This document shows, piece after piece, positions 12,301-24,800 of a stretch of 64,000 nt of DNA (position 1 is its first letter; the number at the start of each line of letters is the position of its first letter). The translations under genes were made by a program, and so were the position numbers. The notes under the pieces were generated by a model, which was given only the letters and a program-made list of their open reading frames with translations, had not been told where the DNA came from and searched no databases. Origin of the DNA: Capsicum annuum (Eukaryota; Streptophyta; Magnoliopsida; Solanales; Solanaceae); contig NC_061114.1 in the NCBI RefSeq assembly GCF_002878395.1, positions 142,887,209-142,951,208 of the forward strand, in the 5' to 3' direction.

Positions 12301-14339
12301 TCAAAAGAATATGTACTATTCTTTCTATCATGTTTGGTTAAAAAATTATATTTCTATGGTCTTCCAAGAAAGATATAACAAGCTTTTATGGGTATCATAT
12401 TATAAAGCATCTCATCGTGATAATTTCCAACCTTGGATTGAATCACCACTTGTCTAGTCATGTTCAACTCTCCATATTCATTTAGCTATTGGAGTTTGTA
12501 TAGTGTGGCATGTTTGATTGTGGGTAACTTCAACAAATCAATCATTGTGGCACTAGCCACATTATTACAACACCCACTATCAATGACCAAGGATCACACA
12601 TTCTCCTTGATAAGACATTTAGTATGGAATAGATTTTCCCTTTGACTAGGATCATATAATGCCTTACTAATCATTGTGCATCTCCCAACAAATTTTGGGA
12701 CGTTAAACTCTCTATATTAAGGCCAAGCATCCTTATTATCTTCCACAACTTTCTCATTTTTTTGGATCTCCCTCTATCTTGGGCTTCTTTATAATTATTA
12801 TCCTCCTACCCTACCTCTTGTCTAAGATACTACATTCTCCTTTCGCTAAGGATTGCATTTCTCTTGTTAGAACATTCATTTTCTTTGTTTGTCCACCTTG
12901 ATATTTAAAATATTGAAAACGTTTAGTATTGGAAGTTGATATTTGCTACCTTCAATCCTTGGTGAATATTTTGAAGTATTCTTTTCCATGGGTTTCTTGT
13001 CATATAAATTATTGATGTCCTTTCCTTTGTTCTTCCTTGATAATGGTTGAGCTACCTCTTTGGTTTTACCCCATGATTTAGTGGGTGAGTATCCTTTGAA
13101 TTTGAATGATGCCCTCTCCTTGATTTTCCACTCAACTTCTAAGTCTGCTTGAAATATTGCTTCGAGGATAGGAAATATATGGAAAGTCATTTATGAGGCA
13201 ATATATTCACCCCATCATTGAGTTGGATGATGGCATATTTTGTGTTCTCATGATACTCAACCGTTAATATCAATTTTTGAAATTTGCTGTGGTAGGTTAA
13301 GAAATCCTTTTCTCCTTGCCTTAGATTATACAACTTAGCAAGCAAAACATCCCTTTACCTTTCTGGCACATACTACTCTCTCATAAGGCCCTTTAATGCA
13401 TCCCATAATGGTTGTTGTACCTCATTTAAAACATTTACAAATCTCTTGGCATAGTCTGACCAAGTAATAACAAATTCCTCAAATTGGCTTATAGCCTAGC
13501 AACTCTTCTTGACATCAGTGGGATTATTGAATTAAAAGATCCTTTCATAAGTGGACTCTGATTTTAGATAAGCCTTGGGATCACTCTTTTCTTTGAAAGT
13601 TGGAAGACTAATCTTTAGTGAATATATCTCAATCTTTATTGCCATTTTGAACTTAATAATAGTTCCATTGGTCATCTCTTTGGGAACTTCCCAAGTTTTA
13701 TCTTCTATAAGGCACTGTACCAAACCCTCCACCTCAACCTTTATTTCCTCCTTGACCTATCGGTCTATTACTCATGTTCTCTACATACATGTTCACTTTA
13801 TCATATGCTTCAAAATTTACTTAAGAATCATCTCTCCCTTCTTTCTCGATTTGGATGGCTTGGCTTTGGTTTAGTGAGACTTGGAATGAGGAATTTTTGT
13901 TTAGTGGAGGTTAGGGTATTTATTTTTGTGGTTCCCCTTGGTTGGTCTAGTTGAATTGGGATTGGGGTTGACAAATGAGATTTTTGTTATATGGATATAT
14001 TGTGGTTTGTGTAGTGGTGTCTCTGGTTGGTGTAGGTGGATTGAACACTTGGTGAAGTGTTTTCGAGGAGATAGTAGTAGATGTGTTATGAGAATAAACG
14101 CTATATGAGGCATGGTACTTTTGGGGTATGGAATGGGTAGAGTCTAGACGACCTTTAATTTTCACAATCTTCCACCCATGGTTGGTACACTTCCTTAGAG
14201 TGTGGTCAAGTGACATTCCATGGATCCTACTTTTTCCATCCAAGGATTTTATTTTATGGGTTAAAGATTCAATTGCTGCAAAGATTGCATTCAAAGTATT
14301 GATGTCCAAGGTTGGTGCTGTTCTACCTACTGAAGCCAT
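9381..14339 (-). pseudogene. gag-pol pseudogene of element 3
   Basis: Gag is read from a Met at 14339 (MASVGRTAPTLD). Its conserved core lies at about 13660-13200 (SDPKAYLKSESTYERIF, then REYVPERY), and a knuckle tail (CSNKRN) at about 12870. Protease relics at about 12680-12250 include PWSLI and IKHATLYKLQ with the catalytic DSG damaged. RT covers about 11900-11100; its catalytic box reads YFDY (11442-11431) instead of YFDD. RNase H begins at 11013 (FEVECYPSQIGIGT; the usual CDAS is changed). Integrase HHCC is at 10480-10330 (GHFG, CSKYIDC) and the core runs to 9997 with DISMDF and SSDRDSMFL. The C-terminus (9671-9381) reads GPYQLHERIN and runs four codons into the 3' LTR. Many stops and frameshifts. 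Confidence 0.75.
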
Positions 14340-14479
14340 TGAACCTATTAGAAAAGACACTAAACACAAACAGAAAATACGGTAGCATTAAAGAAATAAC
14401 CTCAAAACTCTAACACCTTTGTATGCCTTACACTTAGATTTGCAACTGTTGAAGGATGTCTTATATTCTGGATGGTAGT

Positions 14480-16144
14480 CAAAGTGTCGATTTCTACTCT
14501 TGATTGAATTTGATATTTGTTTGAAAGACTCAAAGGAAATGCATACGGACTTGAGCCATGAATTAATGATGAAATTAAAACTAGAAAATCAAGAAAAAAT
14601 AGGACAAAGAAAGAAATAGGCTGGAAGAACTAATCAACCAACTAACAAGGTGATTTATTGTGGTTAATTAGTATAGGAATCAAAGAAAAGAAATTAAGAA
14701 TCAAGAATTTAAACTTGGATAATTGAACCTCAGAAGAAGCAGATTTGTAACCCTTGAAATATGTTTAGAACAGGTGTGGAGGCAGGTGGTGACCCGCTCT
14801 CGCAAGTAGAGGGCGCAGATGAAACCAGTAGATAAGCAGGTGATCTTGTTTGGTCACCCACATTAGAAGGTGAGGGCGCAATTGGTTGGACAAAACACTT
14901 GGAAGATCTAGGATCCTTTTGGATTCTCTCTCCTAGAATATTTCATTTTCTTTTGGATATTCTTTTGTACTAACACCAAAAAACTCTCTTTCTTCCTTTT
15001 TGGATCAAAAACATTTTTCCCAATGATTTTTCTTGAAGATTTGAAGATCCTCAAGAACACGCAGAACTTTCAATTTCCTAACTAGCTTATTTTGGCTCGA
15101 AATTTCATGAAACTTCATATTTAAGGTCGTTTCACCTTGCAAAACACTTTTCTACAAAATTTAACCCACAAATCAGCACCAAAAAAAGTAGATCTGAAAA
15201 CCCACTTCACTTTTTTCTTCAATCTCAAGAACAACAATGGGATTTTTCGTCAAATCCACTCAAATCAAATCTCAAGCTTAAGATTCTGACTCAAAAACAC
15301 TAGAAGGAACAAATTCTAGTTTGAAACTACAAAGAAGACTCAAAACACCAAATCTTTTAAAAGTTTTTCATAAGAACATTTTTCGTACTATTTTTTTTTA
15401 TATATTTCCAAATACTAGAATAAAAAAAATGAGTCCAAGCCATGCTATTGTACCAAATGACAGCCAAAAATTATGGAAACTGGATTTTGTTTAATAAACG
15501 TAAAAAGATAATCCAATGATAGATGAAAATTAGAGACAAGAAGAAAAAGAAATTAAAAACTATCGGATATATTCCCTACCCCCTAAATTACAAGCTTCAA
15601 ATCATACCTAATTCCTATGGTGACCAAGAGGGAATTGATTTCCCTTGATATCATTCATTTCTAAGACAAACATCAATAAATACTCATTAAACTATCTCAA
15701 TAGAGATTTGGTCATCAATATTTAAAAGAAAACTAAGGAAATAAAGCATGGTTTGGGTATTTATACCCATAGGTCAATTATTACAAACTAGGGCCCAAAA
15801 GAGACCCATTTTTATTAAACTAGTTAAATTAACCAATTTTGCTCATCTGCCTACGCAAGTCGGGGGCACAGATACCAATGTTTTTACCTACTATGCATGT
15901 AGCGCACCTGCAAAAGTAGGTGAGCTCATAGGCACACCCAGTATGCTTTTAAATCTATATCACACTCCTTTGATTCCTCCAAGGTCCTTTATCCTTTGTA
16001 TACACAACCATTAACTTGCAACACCCTTTTGATGGTAGTAGAATTTCATCAAGAACCTCCCATTTCATGAACATTACTTAGAGTACTTGAAGTTCCTAAG
16101 CTTGGCATCAAGTGAAGGGCCTTAAGCGTATTCAAATTGTATCA
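14480..16144 (-). repeat. 5' LTR of element 3 (about 1.66 kb, inner end approximate)
   Basis: The outer end at 16144 is TGATACAATTTGAATACG on the minus strand, matching the 3' LTR fragment at 9393. Two similar GC-rich modules lie at about 14765-14890 and 15845-15945, both with 'gcaagtagagggcgcagat'-like wording. I could not see a clean primer site. A weak candidate near 14470-14490 sets the inner limit, which may be off by 50 bp or more. The leader 14340-14480 separates it from gag. Confidence 0.55.
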
Positions 16145-16222
16145 AATAGTCATAGTCCCATCCTAGAATTCCTAACTAGCATGAAACCTATACATAGGAA
16201 CATCTCATAGAGAAAAGTAGAT

Positions 16223-16326
16223 AGAAGCCTACCTCGATGCCGAACTGCAATCTTGAATCGTCCATTAATTTTTTAGAAGCCTACCTCGATGCCGAACTGC
16301 AATCTTGAATCGTCCATTAATTTTTT
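16223..16326. repeat. Perfect 52-bp tandem duplication
   Basis: The unit beginning 'agaagcctacctcgatgccg' and ending in six T occurs twice without a single difference (16223-16274 and 16275-16326). It lies in the family A LTR. The other family A LTR has one corresponding unit (around 32190-32235), so the duplication is local and recent compared with the decay around it. Confidence 0.95.
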
Positions 16327-16967
16327 GTCCTTTCTCCATGATCTCAAAATGATAATGCACTATCAAAATAATAATCTACACTCTAGTAAGATTAAAATGA
16401 TACCCAAATTACAATATAAAACTTTGGGCCCAAATTCAGGTTAATAATGGGTTTATGGGACCTGCTAACACAATCTCAAATTGAATCCATCACGAGGTCC
16501 CTCGAAAGATAAGAAATGTATGCTTACAAGTGCAGCACGAATGGAATACAAATCAGTGCTCAAATTAGCCCCTAAAGTTAAGGAATTTAAGATCTAAATT
16601 CTAGGAATTTACAATGAAAAAGGATGGTATTAGATTGAAAAAATAACAAAAAATGGCCAAGGAGTGTTGAACTAGCTTACCTTAGCTTTAACGGATGATT
16701 CCCCATAATTTACCACACTTAATGATCAAAAAATGGAGGAAAAATCCCTAGGAAATGAAGATAAATACGGCGAAGGAAAGGAAATAAATCAAGAAGTATC
16801 CGTTTAAAGTAGCCACTAGGTCACTTAAGTGACAACCGCTTAAACGACATTTGACAGCTAAAGCGATGGTTCAGGAATGTCGGGCACCACTTAAGAGGCA
16901 ACCTAGTCGTTCAAGAGATGTTTGATTAAGCGGACATGGTTCACTAAATTTACCCTCAGCTAGGCAG

Positions 16968-17081
16968 CCAAGGTCACAAAAGCGGCCTAAGGATGCAAAA
17001 GCGGCCCAAGGTCGCAAAAGTGACCCAAGGCCACAAAAGCAGTCCAAGGTAACAAAAGTAGACCAAGGTCACTTAGCGACT
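16968..17081. repeat. 19-bp tandem array (about 6 copies) in family A LTR
   Basis: Copies of 'ccaaggtcacaaaagcggc' follow each other with a period of 19 bp; five are clear and the sixth is half-degenerate. Differences between copies are 1-5 bases. The matching LTR at 31863-33444 has no array at this place, so it expanded in this copy. Flanking text (16800-17120) is rich in 'aagcgac' and 'cacttaagtg' words. Confidence 0.85.
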
Positions 17082-17572
17082 ATCACTTAAGTGATACAAA
17101 AGCGGCTTAAGCGACTGCACCAGAAGCTGAGGCATCATACGTTGCTAAGTCAAGATAGACTTCAATCGGGTGCTCGTAATTTCTTCGAACCCTCGTGAGT
17201 GTAAAGGAACTATTCTACCATACTAAATTTGACATTTCGAACTAAATAGAACCATCAGAACTTTCATTCGAGATTGTTTTATGGTTCCCACACCTATGAG
17301 TCTAGAAGCCTCAAAACCCAAACAAGGGTCCCTTTAGCCTAAAATCAACGTTTTAGAGCTAATGTCACTATCAAAATTCTCATCTAAGGTTATTTACTAG
17401 GAGTTATGGTTCAAGACCAATTCCTTAATAACAAAAGCTCTAAAACAAAGAAATAAGCCTAAAATCCAAACGAATTGTCCGATAATCGAACTGATACTAT
17501 AGACGCTATGAGAAAGCTGAAACATTGAAAATGGAGGAAAATTAAGAAAATGACCTAAAGGGTCATTACTCA

Positions 17573-18140
17573 TATGCTAGCATTTAATACTAATGAACCT
17601 TAAACCCTAAATGAAAACCTTAGTGGATGCTAAAATTTATTATTATGAAGGTTGTATACTTTACCTAATTAAGAAATATAAAAGAATCATATAGAATAAA
17701 AAGGATAGTTAGAAAGATGTATATTTTAGTTGAAACATCATTTTTGAATGTCCAAAAATATATAATTTTTTATCTTTTATATATAATTCTTGAAAAAATA
17801 TATTTTTTTCAAAATATATATATTATTATTATTTATGTATACCTATAATTTGAGAAACATAAAGGAGATGATTTTTTCTAAAGCCTGGTCTTTCAATGAA
17901 GGGCAAAAAGTTCCAATCACTATTCTACGGCCTTCACACTTCTAATGTATTGCAGATACTGCCTTCTTTTTAATAAAGAAAAGATTATAGTTACTTGATT
18001 TTAATATTATTTAATTTAATCTTATTTATTTTTTTTACATTATGAAATCAACTTAATAAAAATTTACCCCAATATGAAAAACGAAATAAATCTACAATAT
18101 TTTCTTGTTGTAAAATGTCAAGTGGCTAGTTCTCAATATG
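17573..18140. other. Unassigned AT-rich stretch
   Basis: This 568-bp piece lies between the start of the family A LTR and the end of the family B LTR. It is very AT-rich, with 'atatat' and homo-T runs at 17755-17840 and 18025-18060. I recognise no gene, LTR or coding relic in it. It may be old host intergenic DNA into which both elements inserted, or element sequence too decayed to name. Confidence 0.5.
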
Positions 18141-19238
18141 TGTCACAACCCCATTTCTCAAGTCCTGATATCACCTACTCTATCCCACCAGTAGGCAATC
18201 CAGGACATATCTCGAAATGACGAGTAACGGGATAATAAGCAAAAATCAAGGAAAGGCAGGGGTAAAATCAACAAGAATAATCACATAAATGGAAGAGAAG
18301 AAACATATATAAAATATATATCAAACATGGGAAGGTAGAGGATTAAATATACAACATAATCCTTTCCAAGATTGAGTAAGGTCAGTCTTAGGGAAACTAC
18401 TAATAAAATAAGAGTAATAGAAAGTTTCCAAAATATACATAATATTTACACAGTAATCTCAAAGACAAAAGACAATTTTGGAATAGATGGAGGATGATCA
18501 GCCACGACCTATAGAAAGCTCACCCTTCTCCAAATCAGTATTAGGTGAGAGAAACATATCAATATTGGTGGATAATGCTCGGATATACATTAGGGAAAAT
18601 ATTCAAAGGTATAGTATGAGTACCAACGCAATGGGTACTNNNNNNNNNNNNNNNNNNNNNNNNNNNNNNNNNNNNNNNNNNNNNNNNNNNNNNNNNNNNN
18701 NNNNNNNNNNNNNNNNNNNNNNNNNNNNNNNNNNNNNNNGTACTCAATAGACATCTTTGATCTACTGAGCAAAATATTATAAAAGCATAATTAAAATGTG
18801 ATAGTATAAGCTAAGTCAACAACGATAGAGGTAGAAAAGTGAATAGCTAATGGCTAGTATAATAAAGAAAATAAATAAAAGCAATACATGAAATAAACAT
18901 CCTCAATGGTAAGAAACTCAAGCTAACTTTAACACAACTGGGCCTTATAAGCATAAAAGTAACACCGAAGAAAATTATTAATCCTACCGAGCCCCCTTAC
19001 GGCAGTGGGTGCACATAAGAAATAACTAATGTAAGAATATAAGAAACCTATAACAAAATTGATCTCATGCAATCACCTAATCCCTAATCCATAATAAACC
19101 CTCCAGATGTGCACCGCGCTTAAACCAGAACTATTGGAAAATAACAAGAGACCAAATGTAAGACTCAAACATAAAATAGTTTTAATAATGAGAGGACACA
19201 TAAATCATGCACAACAGAACTCAGTACCACTGCCAATA
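18141..19238 (-). repeat. Family B LTR, inner part, truncated by element C
   Basis: The left end 'tgtcacaacccc' is the CA terminus of a minus-strand LTR (GGTTGTGACA). The body matches family B LTRs at 35058 and 42665 (for example 'cctactctatcccac', 'ggaggatgatcagcc', 'cataataaaccctccagatgtgca'). It stops at 19238 where element C starts. No primer site or gag lies to the left, so in this copy the inner end faces the unassigned DNA, as expected of a solo LTR or a 3' LTR. The remaining 1.4 kb is not recognisable at 28907 onward. Confidence 0.7.
18640..18739. other. Assembly gap (100 N)
   Basis: Exactly 100 N, the conventional length for a gap of unknown size. It lies inside the family B LTR. 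The two flanks end and start with the same five bases 'gtact', and the homologous LTR at 43174-43203 suggests nothing is missing (see findings). Confidence 0.99.
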
Positions 19239-21651
19239 TGTCACGACCCAAACTAGGGCCTGGCCACCACGTGTGCCGTAAATCACTCCCTTCACCTAAC
19301 CTAGTTAGCTCAATAACCTTAATTATCAGGTGAATCCCGAACAAAGTACAAGATAGGGCAAAATAAGACTAACAGTAACTTATGAAATGTATAATCCAAT
19401 CCACCTACGCAACACACCTAAGCCCATAATAGTTTAACAAAGCCACTATACCATCAAAGTTAATGAAGTGTTGGGATATGCCCTCGACAATATCCAAAAC
19501 CAAATCTAAACAAAGTCTAAGACAAAGAATATAAAAACCCTAAAATAAATTCTTTCCAAAGTATGAAAATCACCACTTCAACGTCGATTCATGAGCTAAC
19601 TCGAAAACTTTTTCAGTATGCTAGAAAAGAAGAAGTTTTGGTCTTTGTATCATATGGGGATACAACATCCGTAGATGTTTAGTGGATGAAAGGCTAACAT
19701 GTAACTTAGGGATAGAGGATACAATAATTCCAACATTCAAAACCAAGTTAATTTATCATATGCAATCACATGAATGCATACATATATATACATACATACA
19801 TAAATACACACAAATATATATACATACATATATATATGTGTCATGTCGGGATAGAAAAAAAGGCTTAGCATAAATATTTAAAATATTAACCTGGTCTGTC
19901 TATCATAACCATTAAAAAAAAAGGAACACACGGGATATATGGGTTCAGATCCCTCTAGATGGAAGGGCCCCAGTGTGTGTAGCCACACAAACCAGAGAAT
20001 ATCCATATCTGCATACGCTAATATATGGGGCTCGAACCTTCCGGCATAATCAAGGTTACTTAAGCACCAACATATACAACATGGGGGACTTAAACCTCCT
20101 AGAATAGTCAAGGTGACTTAAGGACCAACATATATAACATTGGGGACTTAACATCCCATTCATTTATCCATTCAGGGGACTCAAACCTCTCGATCATATA
20201 GACTCTCACACTGGCTAGTGCAATTTCCAGTGTTAGTCCTTTGGAATCTGATTTCACGGCCCAGCTACACATCCCGCTTTAATTAATAATTAAGAATATT
20301 CTTTACATATACACACAATCATTAGTCTAATTACTTACCGAAGGTATCTCATTGGTATCGTCATACCAACCCCACTTGCAATCTATCACGTGCTATAACT
20401 ATTATCATTCAACATGGTGACTCAAACCCATTATGTATACAAAGGCATCAATTCAATTCAATATTTATAGACTCGAACCCATTTAGACATTTGAACCACC
20501 AAGGTCACAATTCAAATCAATTTATGATCCACAAGGTCTTCATGAAACCATTTCACAACTAATTATATTAATAGTACAATGCCTTAGTTCAAATCACAAT
20601 TCAATTGAATTTATGGCCATCAAGACCATTACAAAGCCATTCATCCTTCATTAACATTCTTAGGCTAAGCATTAGTTCAAAACATAATTCACCATGTGAT
20701 AAGATTCTTCTCATAGGCATTTTCAAAAATAGGTTGAGGACATACCATTATCAAACCATTATTAAAGCCATAAACCACCATGTAAGGGTTAACCATGATG
20801 CTTAGTTTAAATCACAATTCCCAAGCATCCACATGTGCAAAGCCATTAATAAATCATGCATAAACACAAGTTAAATCATGAGAAAAATATACTCAATATT
20901 ATGCATTCAAACCCTCGACTATTGATTTCAAAACCATAACTTATGATTCAAGAACAATGTTTAAAACACATGATTTTTGTTAACTAACACTGAATCAAGA
21001 GTCACATGCCTGAGTTACGAAGATTCACAGAGAGATTTCGATCCTTAATCCTATAGATGACTACCTAGAATAAACCCTAGACAAATCTTCTTGAGAGGTT
21101 TTTAGAGAGTTACGGGAGTGTTTTTGATCTTCCCAAGTGTAGAATGAGGGACCAAATACTGTTATAAGATGTGGAGTCTTAAGGGAGTAGGGGGCAAAGA
21201 TTCTAAAATCTCCTCATCTTTAAAGTTGTAAAAGACTCTTAGGAGGGTATAACTGGACCCCTCAACTCGTACCCACATCTTACAAGTGGTACCTTCTACT
21301 TGTATCTTGATCAGAAAGTTGAACACCATATTCTGTCCAACATACAACTCCCTTGACTAACTTGTACCATCACCATATTTCTAGTACCTTTCAAGTCGTA
21401 CCCTAAGCATAACAAGAAGGATAGACACTAGATAACACACGATTTGGACCCTACCTCTCGTATTATGTACATATAAATTGTATGATGTCTTCTCGTATGA
21501 AGAATAGAACTTGCCCAATATGACACTGTCCAATATACAACTAGAGTCATAGACTCATATACATACCATAAGACTAGTTTGGTGAGTCGTATGATCAACA
21601 GAAGGGTCATACTCATAAAATTTTGTAAGTTCCAAAGTTCAGTGTTTTTCA
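19239..21651 (-). repeat. 3' LTR of element C (2413 bp)
   Basis: Its minus-strand start is TGAAAAACACTGAACTTTGG at 21651, directly after the polypurine tract, and its end is GGGTCGTGACA at 19239. The partner LTR at 26723-28906 opens TGAAACACCTCAAACTTTGG and ends GGGTTCTGTCA. Long blocks match, for example 'gataagattcttctcataggcattttcac'-type text at about 20698 and 27959. This copy is 229 bp longer, partly through text at 19265-19440 and the microsatellite at 19786-19840 that are reduced in the partner. Confidence 0.85.
19786..19840. repeat. ATAC/ATAT microsatellite
   Basis: An imperfect run of 'ataca' and 'atat' units inside the 3' LTR of element C. The matching place in the 5' LTR (about 27150) lacks it, so it grew after insertion. 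Confidence 0.8.
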
Positions 21652-21665
21652 GTCTCCCCCCTTAG
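21652..21665 (-). other. Polypurine tract of element C
   Basis: The minus strand reads CCTAAGGGGGGAGAC immediately before the LTR start TGAAAAAC. It is well preserved, with six consecutive G. Confidence 0.85.
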
Positions 21666-21829
21666 GATCATTCATCCTCATAATGCACTACAAACATAAT
21701 TAACCCTAAATATCTGTACTCTTATCCTTAAGGCAGTAAACAAAACACCAAGGAATTTATAAAGACATAAAAGAAGGATGTTAGGAATCAACATATACCT
21801 CAACAACAATTTTCTAGAATCGAGAATAG

Positions 21830-24800
21830 GAATGGATACTTGGAATTCATGTCCTCCTCGACTTCCCAAGTAGCTTCCTCGAACTTTTGGTTCCACCATA
21901 GAATCTTCATCGAAGCCAGGTCATTTATTTGTAACTAACAAATTTTCTGGTCCAAGATCCTTAGTAGGACCACCTCAAAGGACAAAGTATTTGAACTACC
22001 GATGTCCTCCAAAGAGAAAACAAATGAAGGATCACCTACACATTTCTACAACATGGACACATTGAATACTGGATAAATGGAACTCATGCTAGGAGATAAT
22101 TTTGGCTTATATGCGACATTACCAACCCTTCTAATAACCACATATGGGCCAACATGCTAGGGACTGAGCTATCCTTGTTTCCCAAATTGCATTACTCCCT
22201 TCTTGGGAGACACCTTCAAGAACACCCAATCTCCTATCTCAAACTCCAAATCCATTCACCTCACGTTAGAATAGGGCTTTTAGCAACTTTGGGTGGTATT
22301 AAACCTATCCCATATTACTTTCACCTTGTCCATTTCTTTTTAAACTAAATTTGTGCCAAATATTTTAGCTTCACCTACTCGAACCACCCAATAGGATAGA
22401 TACACCTCCTACCAGACAATGCCTCAAATAGAGCCATACTAAGTCTAGAATGGTAATTGTTATTATAAGTGAATTCAATCAAAGGAAAATAGTTGAACCA
22501 ACTACCATCATAATAAATCACACATGTTTGCAACATATCCTCCAAAGTTTAAATAGTCCTTTCGGCTCGTCCATCCGACTGTGGGTGAAAAATCGTACTA
22601 AGACTAACTTTAGTCCCCAAACCACGCTGAAAAGAGCGCCAAAAATGCAATAAGAATTGAGTACCACAATTTGAGATAATTGAGACAAGTGAAACATGCA
22701 ACTTTATAATTTCCTAAAGGAACAACTTTGCATAATCCTCGATAGAATTGATAGTCCTTAAAGAAAGAAGTGAGCAAACTTAGTCATCTTATCCATGATG
22801 ACCCAAAAAGAGTCAAACTGATTCTGCAACTATAGAAGGCCAATAACAAAATCCTTATTAATTATCTCTCACTTCCACACCGGTAATTCAATCTCTTGAA
22901 GTAGCCCAACTAGCCACAAGTGCTTCACCTTTACTTGCTGACATACAATACATTTAGCCACAAAGTTGGCTACATCCCCATTTGATATTATTCAAAAAAT
23001 TATCTCTTTAAGATTATGATATAGATTTATTTAACTGGGATAAACCATATATCGCGATTCATGAGCCTCGACCAAAATCCTTCCTTCTAATTCATCCCAT
23101 CGAGAATACATAACCTCCCTTGGTACCTCAAGAAACCATCACCACCAATCTCGAAGGCCATCACCTTCTGCTTACCCCCATCATCCTTGATCTTTATCAA
23201 GAGAGAATCTAACAACTGCTTTCTTTTTATTTTCATACCAAGTGATGATTACGCCACCTGTTGTACAAACACACCGCCATCCTCGGAGTCCAAGATACAA
23301 ACTCTAAAGTTAGCTAAATGGTGAATATCTTTAACCAATTCTCACTTATTCTTATCCATATGCGATAAGATTACCATGGACAATTTGCTAAGAGCATCAA
23401 TATCAACATTAGCTTTATCTGGATCATAGTAAAGACTTATATCATAGTCCTTTAGCAACTCAAGCTACCTTCTTTAACTTAGATTAAGCTCTTTCTGAGT
23501 GAACACATACTACAGGCTCTTATGATCAGAAAAGATATCAATATTGATGTTACAAAATAGTGACGCCAAATTTTCAATGTGAATACCATGGCTAGCAACT
23601 CCAAGTCATGAGTCAGATAGTTTCTCTCATGAACCTTCAACTATCTAGAAGTATAAGCAACCACCTTACCATGTTGCATCAGCACACATCCCCAACCAAC
23701 CTGAGATGTATCACAAAAGACAACAAAACCCTCGCTGCCCTTAGGTAGAGTCAACACTAAAATGAAATTCAACTTATCTTTAGCTTCTCAAAGTTATCCT
23801 CACAAGTATCAGGCCGTAAGAACTTCACCTTCTTCTAAGTTAATTTGGTCAATAGAGTAGCAATAGAAGAAAAACACTCTACAAACTTTCTATAATAACC
23901 TATTAAGCCTAAGAAACTCTTAATATCGATTGGAGTCGTGGCTCTAGGCCACTTGTTAACCATAACAACCATTTGAGGATCCATCATTATCCTCTCACTA
24001 TACATGACATGGCCAATAAAAGTTATGGCATTTAACCAGAATTTATATTTGGAGAACTTGGCATACAACTGCTGATCTTTCATGGTCTACAACACAAAGA
24101 AAAGGTGATCGGCATGATCCTCCTTACTATTTTAGTAAACTAAGATGTTATTAATTAAACCAAATATGGGAAAATTTAAAATTCGATGGAAGACCCTATT
24201 CATCAAATCCAAGAATGATGTGGGGGAATTAGCCAAGCCAAACAACATTATCAATAACTTAAAATACCTATACCGGGTATGAAAGGTTGTCTTAGGGATA
24301 TCCACATTCCTAATTTTTAATTGGTAATGCCTGTATCAAAGATCAATTATAGAAAAGAATATGGCACCTTAAAGTTGATCAAAGAGATCATCAATCTAAG
24401 AAGCGGATACTTATTTTTTATCGTCAACTTATTCAGCTCTCAATAATCAATACACATTTAAAGGCAACGATCCTTCTTAAGAACGAATAACACAGATGCA
24501 CCCCACGGGGACACAATAAGATGGATAAAACCCTTATCTAAAAGGTCTTTTAGTTGCTCCCTAAGCTCCTTCAACTCAGCTGGAGCCATTCTATATGGGG
24601 GAATAAAAATAGGATGAGTGTCTGGAATAAGATTGATACAAAAATCAGTCTCCCTATCTGGAGGGATACTAGGAAGTTAATTAGGGAACACCATAGGAAA
24701 TTCATTTAATACATGAACATAATGTAAATAAGAACCTTTCGGGTTATAATCGTTAACCTAGACCAGATGGTAGAGATAACCTTTGGAAATTAACTTTTCA

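Larger units (their letters stand above)
9102..16144 (-). mobile_element. Element 3: CRM-like Ty3/gypsy chromovirus, both LTRs partly present
   Basis: On the minus strand the order is 5' LTR (16144 to about 14480), gag, protease, RT, RNase H, integrase, then the first 292 bp of the 3' LTR (9393-9102), where element 2 interrupts it. Both LTR starts read TGATACAAT and are followed by matching text (AAGGCCCTTCACT). Integrase and gag wording (GLYTPLP, WLDISMDF, CSNKR) resembles plant CRM elements, which usually accumulate at centromeres. That clade call is from memory of the family, not from a search. It hints at, but does not prove, a pericentromeric location. Confidence 0.7.
16145..17572 (-). 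repeat. Family A LTR, truncated by element 3
   Basis: The right end reads TGAGTAATGACCCTTTAGGTCATTTTC on the minus strand, an LTR start. The body matches a second copy at 31863-33444 in shared blocks: 'ttcgagattgttttatggttcccacacc' (about 17262) against 'ttcgaggttattttgatgga' (about 33071), the runs based on 'cacttaagtgac', and the opening. The matching copy is 1582 bp; here only about 1430 bp are present, and the missing part is the inner end, exactly where element 3 begins. No polypurine tract or pol end is visible to its right, so this is a 5' LTR or a former solo LTR. Confidence 0.65.

Noticed and set aside
12257..12645. Plus-strand open frames of 66 and 61 codons
   Set aside because: They lie opposite the gag/protease region of element 3, which is clearly coded on the minus strand; there are no domains.
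16968..17081. Regularly spaced repeats considered as a CRISPR-like array
   Set aside because: Units are contiguous without spacers and the context is a plant LTR.
17881..17945. Short stretch with protein-like reading in two frames, possible gene fragment
   Set aside because: Only about 20 codons, bounded by stops; I could not tie it to any family.
18590..18772. Open frames running across the N gap
   Set aside because: They are an artefact of translating N; the flanks are LTR sequence.
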